From NCBI GenBank assembly GCA_920105625.2, contig OV050032.1, positions 96,952,542 to 97,016,541 on the forward strand: a stretch of 64,000 nt of DNA, in the 5' to 3' direction. This stretch comes from Clusia tigrina. Taxonomy: Eukaryota; Arthropoda; Insecta; Diptera; Clusiidae. The translations under genes and the position numbers were made by a program. Below are positions 41,127 to 52,922 of this stretch, piece after piece (position 1 is the stretch's first letter; every line of letters starts with the position of its first letter). The notes under the pieces were generated by a model. The model had not been told where the DNA came from. It made no database searches and saw nothing but the letters and a program-made list of their open reading frames with translations.

Positions 41127-41319
41127 CAACATACAAATGCTTGTAACTTTTTACTGGAGCGTCATAAAACCTTGAAATTTTCTAACAAAGTACTCGAGCC
41201 TCTTGTCAAATTAAGCCATCGCTCAAAGCTATGCTACCCTAGAGTCCCAAATCAAACACTGATAAAACTTCAAACGCCCCTAACTTTTTTACGGTACGTC
41301 CTACACCTATCAAAATTTG
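41127..41319 (+). repeat. 193-bp monomer with a 3-bp deletion, exemplar
   Basis: The sequence reads 'cttctaacaaagtactcg' where the consensus has 'ttgtaacaataaagtac', so three bases are missing. The same deletion occurs at 45,044-45,236 (the 3,917-bp partner) and 50,177-50,369. Homologous monomers at 42,104, 46,021 and 51,741 keep 'cttctaacaataaag' in full. The g-to-c change therefore came first, the deletion second, and both spread by block duplication. Confidence 0.88.
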
Positions 41320-41515
41320 CAACATCCAAATGCTTGTAACTTTTTACTGGAGCGTCATAAAACCTTGAAGTTTTGTAACAATAAAATACTCGAGCCTCTG
41401 GTCAATTTAAGCTATCGCTCAAAGCTATGCTACCCTAGAGTCCCAAATCAAACACTGATAAAACTTCAAACGCCCCCAACTTCTATACGGTACGTCCTAC
41501 ACCTATCAAAGTTTG
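41320..41515 (+). repeat. 'catccaaatg' monomer subtype of region C, exemplar
   Basis: The subtype combines 'catccaaatg', 'cttgaagttttg', 'aataaaatactcgag' and usually 'cctctggtcaa'. Copies start near 41,320, 42,300, 43,280, 45,237, 46,217, 50,370, 51,937, 54,484, 55,660, 57,620, 58,796 and 62,715, with a degraded 'catctaaatg' copy at 60,756. None occurs before 41 kb. It usually follows a monomer ending 'aacttttttacgg ... caaaatttgc', so the pair moves as a unit. Confidence 0.87.
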
Positions 41516-43433
41516 CAACATACAAATGCTTGTAGCTTTTCACTGGAGCGTCATAAAACCTTGAAATTTTGTAACAATGAAGTACCCGATCCTCTTGTCA
41601 ATTTAAGGTATCGCTCAAAGCTATGCCACCCTTGAGTCCCAAATCAAACACTGATAAAACTTCAAACGCCCCTATCTTCTTTACGGTACGTCCTACACCT
41701 ATCAAAGTTGGCAACATTCAAATGCTTGTAACTTTTTACTAGAGCGTCATAAAACCTTGAAATTTTGTAACAATAAAGTATTCGAGCATCTTGTCAATTT
41801 AAGCCATCGCTCAAAGCTATGCTACCCTTGGGTTTCAAATCAAACACAGATAAAACTTCAAACGCCCCAAACTTCTTTACGGTACGTCCTACACCTATCA
41901 AAGTTTGCAACATTCAAATGCTTGTAACTTTTTACTGGAGCGTCATAAAACCTTGAAATTTTGTAACAATAAAGTACTCGAGCCTCTTGTCAATTTAAGC
42001 TATCGCTCAAAGCTATGCTACCCTAGAGTCCCAAATCAAACACTGATAAAACTTCAAACGCCCCTAACTTCTTTACGGTACGTCCTACACCTATCAAAGT
42101 TTGCAACATACAAATGCTTGTAACTTTTTACTGGAGCGTCAGAAAACCTTGAAATTTTCTAACAATAAAGTACTCGAGCCTCTTGTCAATTTAAGCCATC
42201 GCTCAAAGCTATGCTACCCTAGAGTCCCAAATCAAACACTGATAAAACTTCAAACGCCCCTAACTTTTTTACGGTACGTCCTACACCTATCAAAATTTGC
42301 AACATCCAAATGCTTGTAACTTTTTACTGGAGCGTCATAAAACCTTGAAGTTTTGTAACAATAAAATACTCGAGCCTCTGGTCAATTTAAGCTATCGCTC
42401 AAAGCTATGCTACCCTAGAGTCCCAAATCAAACACTGATAAAACTTCAAACGCCCCCAACTTCTATACGGTACGTCCTACACCTATCAAAGTTTGCAACA
42501 TACAAATGCTTGTAACTTTTTACTGGAGCGTCATAAAACCTTGAAATTTTGTAACAATGAAGTACCCGAGCCTCTTGTCAATTTAGGCCATCGCTCAAAG
42601 CTAAGCTACCCTAGAGTCCCAAATCAAACACTGATAAAACTTCAAACGCCCCTAACTTCTTTACGGTACGTCCTACACCTATCAAAGTTTGCAACATACA
42701 AATGCTTGTAACTTTTTACTGGAGCGTCATAAAACCTTGAAATTTTGTAACAATAAAGTACCCGAGCCTCTTGTCAATTTAAGCTATCGCTCAAAGCTAT
42801 GCTACCCATGAGTCCCAAATCAAACACTGATAAAACTTCAAACGCCCTTAACTTCTTTACGGTACGTCCTACACCTATCAAAGTTTGCAACCTACAAATG
42901 CTTATAACTTTTTACTGGAGCGTCATAAAACCTTGAAATTTTGTAACAATAAAGTACCCGAGCCTCTTGTCAATTTAAGCTATCGCTCAAAGCTATGCTA
43001 ACCTTGAGTCCCAAATCAAACACTGATAAAACTTCAAATTACCCTAACTTCTATACGGTACGTGTTACACCTATCAAAATTTGCAACATACAAATGCTTG
43101 TAACTTTTTACTGGAGCGTCATAAAATCTTGAAATATTGTAACAATAAAGTACTCGAGCCTCTTGTCAATTTAAGCCATCGCTCAAAGCTATGCTACCCT
43201 AGAGTCCCAAATCAAACACTGATAAAACTTCAAACGCCCCTAACTTTTTTACGGTACGTCCTACACCTATCAAAATTTGCAACATCCAAATGCTTGTAAC
43301 TTTTTACTGGAGCGTCATAAAACCTTGAAGTTTTGTAACAATAAAATACTCGAGCCTCTGGTCAATTTAAGCTATCGCTCAAAGCTATGCTACCCTAGAG
43401 TCCCAAATCAAACACTGATAAAACTTCAAACGC

Positions 43434-46400
43434 CCCTAACTTTTATACGGTACGTCCTACACCTATCAAAGTTTGCAACATACAAATGTTTGTAACTTTT
43501 TACTGGAGCGTCATAAAACCTTGAAATTTTGTAACAATGAAGTACCCGAGCCTCTTGTCAATTTAAGCTATCGCTCAAAGCTATGCCACCCTTGAGTCCC
43601 AAATCAAACACTGATAAAACTTCAAACGCCCCTATCTTCTTTACGGTACGTCCTACACCTATCAAAGTTTGCAACATACAAATGCTTGTAACTTTTTACT
43701 GGAGCGGCATAAAACCTTGAAATTTTGTAACAATAAAGTACTCGAGCCTCTTGTCAATTTAAGCCATCGCTCAAAACTATGCTACCCTAGAGTCCCAAAT
43801 CAAACACTGACAAAACTTCAAATGGCCCTAACTTCTATACGGTACGTCCTACACCTATCAAAGTTTGCAACATACAAATGCTTGTAACTTTTTACTGGAG
43901 CGTCATAAAACCTTGAAATTTTGTAACAATGAAGTACCCGAGCCTCTTGTCAATTTACGCTATCGCTCAAAGCTATGCCACCCTTGAGTCCCAAATCAAA
44001 CACTGATAAAACTTCAAACGCCCCTAACTTCTTTACGGTACGTCCTCCACCTATCAAAGTTGGCAACATTCAAATGCTTGTAACTTTTTACTGGAGCGTC
44101 ATAAAACCTTGAAATTTTGTAACAATGAAGTACTCGAGCCTCTTGTCAATTTAAGCCATCGCTCAAAGCTATGCTACGCTTGAGTCCCAAATCAAATAAT
44201 GATAAAACTTCAAACGCCCCTAACTTCTTTACGGTACGTCCTCCACCTATCAAAGTTTGCAACATACAAATGCTTGTAACTTTTTACTGGAGCGGCATAA
44301 AACCTTGAAATTTTGTAACAATGAAGTACCCAAGCCTCTTGTCAATTTAAGCTATCGCTCAAAACTATGCTACCCTAGAGTCCCAAATCAAACACTGATA
44401 AACTTTCAAACGCCCCTAACTTACATACGGTACGTCCTACACCTATCAAAGTTTGCAACATACAAATGCTTGTAACTTTTTACTGGAGCGTCATAAAACC
44501 TTGAAATTTTGTAACAATGAAGTACCCGAGCCTCTTGTCAATTTAGGCCATCGCTCAAAGCTAAGCTACTCTAGAGTCCCAAATCAAACACTGATAAAAC
44601 TTCAAACGCCCCTACCTTCTTTACGGTACGTCCTACACCTATGAAAATTTGCAACATACAAATGCTTGTAACTTTTTTCTAGAGCGTCATAAAACCTTGA
44701 AATTTTGTAACAATAAAGTACTCGAGCATCTTGTCAATTTAAGCCATCGCTCAAAGCTATGCTACCCTTGGGTTCCAAATCAAACACAGATAAAACTTCA
44801 AACGCCCCAAACTTCTTTACGGTACGTCCTACACCTATCAAAGTTTGCAACATTCAAATGCTTGTAACTTTTTACTGGAGCGTCATAAAACCTTGAAATT
44901 TTGTAACAATAAAGTACTCGAGCCTCTTGTCAATTTAAGCTATCGCTCAAAGCTATGCTACCCTAGAATCCCAAATCAAACACTGATAAAACTTCAAACG
45001 CCCCTAACTTCTTTACGGTACGTCCTACACCTATCAAAGTTTGCAACATACAAATGCTTGTAACTTTTTACTGGAGCGTCATAAAACCTTGAAATTTTCT
45101 AACAAAGTACTCGAGCCTCTTGTCAAATTAAGCCATCGCTCAAAGCTATGCTACCCTAGAGTCCCAAATCAAACACTGATAAAACTTCAAACGCCCCTAA
45201 CTTTTTTACGGTACGTCCTACACCTATCAAAATTTGCAACATCCAAATGCTTGTAACTTTTTACTGGAGCGTCATAAAACCTTGAAGTTTTGTAACAATA
45301 AAATACTCGAGCCTCTGGTCAATTTAAGCTATCGCTCAAAGCTATGCTACCCTAGAGTCCCAAATCAAACACTGATAAAACTTCAAACGCCCCCAACTTC
45401 TATACGGTACGTCCTACACCTATCAAAGTTTGCAACATACAAATGCTTGTAACTTTTCACTGGAGCGTCATAAAACCTTGAAATTTTGTAACAATGAAGT
45501 ACCCGAGCCTCTTGTCAATTTAAGCTATCGCTCAAAGCTATGCCACCCTTGAGTCCCAAATCAAACACTGATAAAACTTCAAACGCCCCTATCTTCTTTA
45601 CGGTACGTCCTACACCTATCAAAGTTGGCAACATTCAAATGCTTGTAACTTTTTACTAGAGCGTCATAAAACCTTGAAATTTTGTAACAATAAAGTACTC
45701 GAGCATCTTGTCAATTTAAGCCATCGCTCAAAGCTATGCTACCCTTGGGTTTCAAATCAAACACAGATAAAACTTCAAACGCCCCAAACTTCTTTACGGT
45801 ACGTCCTACACCTATCAAAGTTTGCAACATTCAAATGCTTGTAACTTTTTACTGGAGCGTCATAAAACCTTGAAATTTTGTAACAATAAAGTACTCGAGC
45901 CTCTTGTCAATTTAAGCTATCGCTCAAAGCTATGCTACCCTAGAGTCCCAAATCAAACACTGATAAAACTTCAAACGCCCCTAACTTCTTTACGGTACGT
46001 CCTACACCTATCAAAGTTTGCAACATACAAATGCTTGTAACTTTTTACTGGAGCGTCAGAAAACCTTGAAATTTTCTAACAATAAAGTACTCGAGCCTCT
46101 TGTCAATTTAAGCCATCGCTCAAAGCTATGCTACCCTAGAGTCCCAAATCAAACACTGATAAAACTTCAAACGCCCCTAACTTTTTTACGGTACGTCCTA
46201 CACCTATCAAAATTTGCAACATCCAAATGCTTGTAACTTTTTACTGGAGCGTCATAAAACCTTGAAGTTTTGTAACAATAAAATACTCGAGCCTCTGGTC
46301 AATTTAAGCTATCGCTCAAAGCTATGCTACCCTAGAGTCCCAAATCAAACACTGATAAAACTTCAAACGCCCCCAACTTCTATACGGTACGTCCTACACC

Positions 46401-46502
46401 TATCAAAGTTTGCAACATACAAATGCTTGTAACTTTTTACTGGAGCGTCATAAAACCTTGAAATTTTGTAACAATGAAGTACCCGAGCCTCTTGTCAATT
46501 TA
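43434..46502 (+). repeat. 3,917-bp HOR of region C, copy 2 (partial, 3,069 bp)
   Basis: This follows copy 1 monomer by monomer to 46,502, where copy 1 has 'tttaggcc / ctaagctaccctag' and this copy has 'tttaagct / ctatgccacccttg'. About 850 bp of the unit are therefore missing or replaced at the right end. Differences from copy 1 are few, for example 'cgtcctccacc' near 44,041 where copy 1 has 'cctacacc', and 'caaataatg' near 44,193. Confidence 0.88.
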
Positions 46503-49500
46503 AGCTATCGCTCAAAGCTATGCCACCCTTGAGTCCCAAATCAAACACTGATAAAACTTCAAACGCCCCTATCTTCTTTACGGTACGTCCTACACCTATC
46601 AAAGTTGGCAACATTCAAATGCTTGTAACTTTTTACTGGAGCATCATAAAACCTTGAAATTTTGTAACAATGAAGTACTCGAGCCTCTTGTCAGCTTAAG
46701 CCATCGCTCAAAGCTATGCTACGCTTGAGTCCCAAATCAAACACTGATAAATCTTCAAACGCCCCTAACTTCTTTACGGTACGTCCTACACCTATCAAAG
46801 TTTGCAACATACAAATGCTTGTAACTTTTTACTGGAGCGGCATAAAACCTTGAAATTTTGTAACAATGAAGTACCCGAGCCTCTTGTCAATTTAAGCTCT
46901 CGCTCAAAACTATGCTACCCTAGAGTCCCAAATCAAACACTGATAAAACTTCAAACGCCTCTAACTTCTATACGGTACGTCCTACACCTATCAATGTTTG
47001 CAACATACAAACTCTTGTAACTTTTACTGGAGCGTCATAAAACCTTGAAATTTTGTAACAATGAAGTACCCGAGCCTCTTGTCAATTTAGGCCATCGCTC
47101 AAAGAAGTACTCGAGCATTTTGTCAATTTAAGCCATCGCTCAAAACTATGCTACCCTTGGGTCCCAAATCAAACACAGATAAAACTTCAAACGCCCCTAA
47201 CTTCTTTACGGTACGTCCTACACCTATCAAAGTTGGCAACATTCAAATGCTTGTAACTTTTTACTGGAGCGTCATAAAACCTTGAAATTTTGTAACAATG
47301 AAGTACTCGAGCCTCTTGTCAATTTAAGCTATCGCTCAAAGCTATGCTACCCTTGAGTCCCAAATCAAACACTGATAAAACTTCAAACGCCCCTAACTTC
47401 TTTACGGTACGTCCTACACCTATCAAAGTTTGCAACATACAAATGCTTGTAACTTTTTACTGGAGCGGCATAAAACCTCGAAATTTTGTAACAATGAAGT
47501 ACCCGAGCCTCTTGTCAATTTAAGCTATCGCTCAAAACTATGCTACCCTAGAGTCCCAAAACAAACACTGATAAAACTTCAAACGCCCCTAACTTCTTTA
47601 CGGTACGTCCTACACCTATCAAAGTTTGCAACATACAAATGCTTGTAACTTTTTACTGGAGCATCATAAAACCTCGAAATTTTGTAACAATAAAGTACCC
47701 GAGCCTCTTGTCAATTTAAGCTATCGCTCAAAGCTATGCTACCCATGAGTCCCAAATCAAACACTGATAAAACTTCAAACGCCCCTAACTTCTTTACGGT
47801 ACATCCTACACCTATCAAAGTTTGCAACATACAAATGCTTGTAACTTTTTACTGGAGCGTCATAAAACCTTGAAATTTTGTAACAATAAAGTACTCGAGC
47901 CTCTTGTCAATTTAAGCTATCGCTCAAAGCTATGCTAACCTTGAGTCCCAAATCAAACACTGATAAAACTTCAAATTACCCTAACTTCTATACACTACGT
48001 CCTACACCTATCAAAATTTGCAACATACAAATGCTTGTAACTTTTTACTGGAGCGTCATAAAACCTTGAAATTTTGTAACAATAAAGTACTCGAGCATCT
48101 TGTCAATTTACGCCATCGCTCAAAGCTATGCTACCCTTGGGTCCCAAATCAAACACAGATAAAACTTCAAACGCCCCTAACTTCTTTACGGTACGTCCTA
48201 CACCTATCAAAGTTGGCAACATTCAAATGCTTGTAACTTTTTACTGGAGCGTCATAAAACCTTGAAATTTTGTAACAATGAAGTACTCGAGCCTCTTGTC
48301 AATTTAAGCCATCGCTCAAAGCTATGCTACGCTTGAGTCCCAAATCAAACAATGATAAAACTTCAAACGCCCCTAACTTCTTTACGGTACGTTATACACC
48401 TATCAAAGTTTGCAACATACAAATGCTTGTAACTTTTTACTGGAGCGGCATAAAACCTTGAAATTTTGTAACAATGAAGTACCCGAGCCTCTTGTCAATT
48501 TAAGCTATCGCTCAAAACTATGCTACCCTAGAGTCCCAAATCAAACACTGATAAAACTTCAAACGCCCCTAACTTACATACGGTACGTCCTACACCTATC
48601 AAAGTTTGCAACATACAAATGCTTGTAACTTTTTACTGGAGCGTCATAAAACCTTGAAATTTTGTAACAATGAAGTACCCGAGCCTCTTGTCAATTTAAG
48701 CTATCGCTCAAAGCTATGCTACCCATGAGTCCCAAATCAAACACTGATAAAACTTCAAACGCCCTTAACTTCTTTACGGTACGTCCTACACCTATCAAAG
48801 TTTGCAACCTACAAATGCTTGTAACTTTTTACTGGAGCGTCATAAAACCTTGAAATTTTGTAACAATAAAGTACCCGAGCCTCTTGTCAATTTAAGCTAT
48901 CGCTCAAAGCTATGCTAACCTTGAGTCCCAAATCAAACACTGATAAAACTTCAAATTACCCTAACTTCTATACGGTACGTGTTACACCTATCAAAATTTG
49001 CAACATACAAATGCTTGTAACTTTTTACTGGAGCGTCATAAAATCTTGAAATATTGTAACAATGAAGTACTCGAGCCTCTTGTCAATTTAAGCCATCGCT
49101 CAAAGCTATGCTACCCTAGAGTCCCAAATCAAACACTGATAAAACTTCAAACGCCCCTAACTTTTTTACGGTACGTCCTACACCTATCAAAGTTTGCAAC
49201 ATACAAATGCTTGTAACTTTTTACTGGAGCGTCATAAAACCTTGAAATTTTGTAACAATGAAGTACCCGAGCCTCTTGTCAATTTACGCTATCGCTCAAA
49301 GCTATGCCACCCTTGAGTCCCAAATCAAACACTGATAAAACTTCAAACGCCCCTAACTTCTTTACGGTACGTCCTACACCTATCAAAGTTGGCAACATTC
49401 AAATGCTTGTAACTTTTTACTGGAGCGTCATAAAACCTTGAAATTTTGTAACAATGAAGTACTCGAGCCTCTTGTCAATTTAAGCCATCGCTCAAAGCTA

Positions 49501-52500
49501 TGCTACGCTTGAGTCCCAAATCAAACAATGATAAAACTTCAAACGCCCCTAACTTCTTTACGGTACGTCCTCCACCTATCAAAGTTTGCAACAAACAAAT
49601 GCTTGTAACTTTTTACTGGAGCGGCATAAAACCTTGAAATTTTGTAACAATGAAGTACCCAAGCCTCTTGTCAATTTAAGCTATCGCTCAAAACTATGCT
49701 ACCCTAGAGTCCCAAATCAAACACTGATAAACTTTCAAACGCCCCTAACTTACATACGGTACGTCCTACACCTATCAAAGTTTGCAACATACAAATGCTT
49801 GTAACTTTTTACTGGAGCGTCATAAAACCTTGAAATTTTGTAACAATGAAGTACCCGAGCCTCTTGTCAATTTAGGCCATCGCTCAAAGCTAAGCTACCC
49901 TAGAGTCCCAAATCAAACACTGATAAAACTTCAAACGCCCCTACCTTCTTTACGGTACGTCCTACACCTATGAAAATTTGCAACATACAAATGCTTGTAA
50001 CTTTTTACTAGAGCGTCATAAAACCTTGAAATTTTGTAACAATAAAGTACTCGAGCATCTTGTCAATTTAAGCCATCGCTCAAAGCTATGCTACCCTTGG
50101 GTTCCAAATCAAACACAGATAAAACTTCAAACGCCCCTAACTTCTTTACGGTACGTCCTACACCTATCAAAGTTTGCAACATACAAATGCTTGTAACTTT
50201 TTACTGGAGCGTCATAAAACCTTGAAATTTTCTAACAAAGTACTCGAGCCTCTTGTCAATTTAAGCCATCGCTCAAAGCTATGCTACCCTAGAGTCCCAA
50301 ATCAAACACTGATAAAACTTCAAACGCCCCTAACTTTTTTACGGTACGTCCTACACCTATCAAAATTTGCAACATCCAAATGCTTGTAACTTTTTACTGG
50401 AGCGTCATAAAACCTTGAAGTTTTGTAACAATAAAATACTCGAGCCTCTGGTCAATTTAAGCTATCGCTCAAAGCTATGCTACCCTAGAGTCCCAAATCA
50501 AACACTGATAAAACTTCAAACGCCCCCAACTTCTATACGGTACGTCCTACACCTATCAAAGTTTGCAACATACAAATGCTTGTAACTTTTCACTGGAGCG
50601 TCATAAAACCTTGAAATTTTGTAACAATGAAGTACCCGAGCCTCTTGTCAATTTAAGCTATCGCTCAAAGCTATGCCACCCTTGAGTCCCAAATCAAACA
50701 CTGATAAAACTTCAAACGCCCCTATCTTCTTTACGGTACGTCCTACACCTATCAAAGTTGGCAACATTCAAATGCTTGTAACTTTTTACTGGAGCGTCAT
50801 AAAACCTTGAAATTTTGTAACAATGAAGTACTCGAACCTCTTGTCAGCTTAAGCCATCGCTCAAAGCTATGCTACGCTTGAGTCCCAAATCAAACACTGA
50901 TAAATCTTCAAACGCCCCTAACTTCTTTACGGTACGTCCTACACCTATCAAAGTTTGCAACATACAAATGCTTGTAACTTTTTACTGGAGCGGCATAAAA
51001 CCTTGAAATTTTGTAACAATGAAGTACCCGAGCCTCTTGTCATTTTAAGCTATCGCTCAAAACTATGCTACCCTAGAGTCCCAAATCAAACACTGATAAA
51101 ACTTCAAACGCCTCTAACTTCTATACGGTACGTCCTACACCTATCAAAGTTTGCAACATACAAATGCTTGTAACTTTTACTGGAGCGTCATAAAACCTTA
51201 AAATTTTGTAACAATGAAGTACCCGAGCCTCTTGTCAATTTAGGCCATCGCTCAAAGCTAAGCTACCCTAGAGTCCCAAATCAAACACTGATAAAACTTC
51301 AAACGCCCCTAACTTCTTTACGGTACGTCCTACACCTATGAAAATTTGCAACATACAAATGCTTGTAACTTTTTACTAGAGCGTCATAAAACCTTGAAAT
51401 TTTGTAACAATAAAGTACTCGAGCATCTTGTCAATTTAAGCCATCGCTCAAAGCTATGCTACCCTTGGGTTCCAAATCAAACACAGATAAAACTTCAAAC
51501 GCCCCAAACTTCTTTACGGTACGTCCTACACCTATCAAAGTTTGCAACATTCAAATGCTTGTAACTTTTTACTGGAGCGTCATAAAACCTTGAAATTTTG
51601 TAACAATAAAGTACTCGAGCCTCTTGTCAATTTAAGCTATCGCTCAAAGCTATGCTACCCTAGAGTCCCAAATCAAACACTGATAAAACTTCAAACGCCC
51701 CTAACTTCTTTACGGTACGTCCTACACCTATCAAAGTTTGCAACATACAAATGCTTGTAACTTTTTACTGGAGCGTCAGAAAACCTTGAAATTTTCTAAC
51801 AATAAAGTACTCGAGCCTCTTGTCAATTTAAGCCATCGCTCAAAGCTATGCTACCCTAGAGTCCCAAATCAAACACTGATAAAACTTCAAACGCCCCTAA
51901 CTTTTTTACGGTACGTCCTACACCTATCAAAATTTGCAACATCCAAATGCTTGTAACTTTTTACTGGAGCGTCATAAAACCTTGAAGTTTTGTAACAATA
52001 AAATACTCGAGCCTCTGGTCAATTTAAGCTATCGCTCAAAGCTATGCTACCCTAGAGTCCCAAATCAAACACTGATAAAACTGCAAACGCCCCCAACTTC
52101 TATACGGTACGTCCTACACCTATCAAAGTTTGCAACATACAAATGCTTGTAACTTTTTACTGGAGCGTCATAAAACCTTGAAATTTTGTAACAATGAAGT
52201 ACCCGAGCCTCTTGTCAATTTAAGCTATCGCTCAAAGCTATGCCACCCTTGAGTCCCAAATCAAACACTGATAAAACTTCAAACGCCCCTATCTTCTTTA
52301 CGGTACGTCCTACACCTATCAAAGTTGGCAACATTCAAATGCTTGTAACTTTTTACTGGAGCATCATAAAACCTTGAAATTTTGTAACAATGAAGTACTC
52401 GAGCCTCTTGTCAGCTTAAGCCATCGCTCAAAGCTATGCTACGCTTGAGTCCCAAATCAAACACTGATAAATCTTCAAACGCCCCTAACTTCTTTACGGT

Positions 52501-52922
52501 ACGTCCTACACCTATCAAAGTTTGCAACATACAAATGCTTGTAACTTTTTACTGGAGCGGCATAAAACCTTGAAATTTTGTAACAATGAAGTACCCGAGC
52601 CTCTTGTCAATTTAAGCTATCGCTCAAAACTATGCTACCCTAGAGTCCCAAATCAAACACTGATAAAACTTCAAACGCCTCTAACTTCTATACGGTACGT
52701 CCTACACCTATCAAAGTTTGCAACATACAAATGCTTGTAACTTTTACTGGAGCGTCATAAAACCTTGAAATTTTGTAACAATGAAGTACCCGAGCCTCTT
52801 GTCAATTTAGGCCATCGCTCAAAGCTAAGCTACCCTAGAGTCCCAAATCAAACACTGATAAAACTTCAAACGCCCCTAACTTCTATACGGTACGTCCTAC
52901 ACCTATCAAAGTTTGCAACATA
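46503..52922 (+). repeat. Region C echo block, rearranged copy of about 43-47 kb
   Basis: Monomer order repeatedly matches upstream sequence at changing offsets. The part near 49,586-50,176 follows 44,257-44,847 (offset 5,329). From 50,177 it follows 45,044 onward (offset 5,133, one monomer skipped). The part 50,367-51,170 follows 46,214-47,020 (4,153), and 51,542-52,740 follows 45,822-47,020 (5,720). Rare shared variants include 'gtcagcttaagcc' and 'caaacgcctctaac'. The part 47,430-48,620 instead matches the window's left edge. Confidence 0.7.
47001..47236 (+). repeat. 236-bp chimeric monomer with internal 41-bp duplication
   Basis: The 41 bp at 47,064-47,104 ('aagtacccgag' through 'ctcaaag') are followed directly at 47,105 by a second version of the same segment ('aagtactcgag' onward). 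The second version carries other variants (ctcgag, gcattttg, aagcc, aaaac), so it derives from a different monomer. The join falls at 'aaag/aag', a 3-bp microhomology. The monomer also lacks one t in 'aacttttactgg', giving 196 + 41 - 1 = 236 bp. It is the only large length change in the window. Confidence 0.92.

Larger units (their letters stand above)
39517..43433 (+). repeat. 3,917-bp HOR of region C, copy 1 (20 monomers)
   Basis: This segment is repeated at an offset of 3,917 bp, which is 20 units minus a 3-bp deletion. The left breakpoint is sharp: 'attaccc' precedes 'ctaacttttatacgg' at 39,517, while the partner at 43,434 has 'acgcccctaacttttatacgg'. Shared private markers include 'aaatgtttgtaac', 'cactgacaaaac' near 39,891, 'cgtcctccacc' near 40,321, 'agtacccaagcc' near 40,411, 'cctatgaaaatttgc' near 40,723 and 'cttgggttccaaatc' near 40,850. 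Inside it, a four-monomer cassette at 40,735 recurs at 41,712 (offset 977). Confidence 0.9.
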
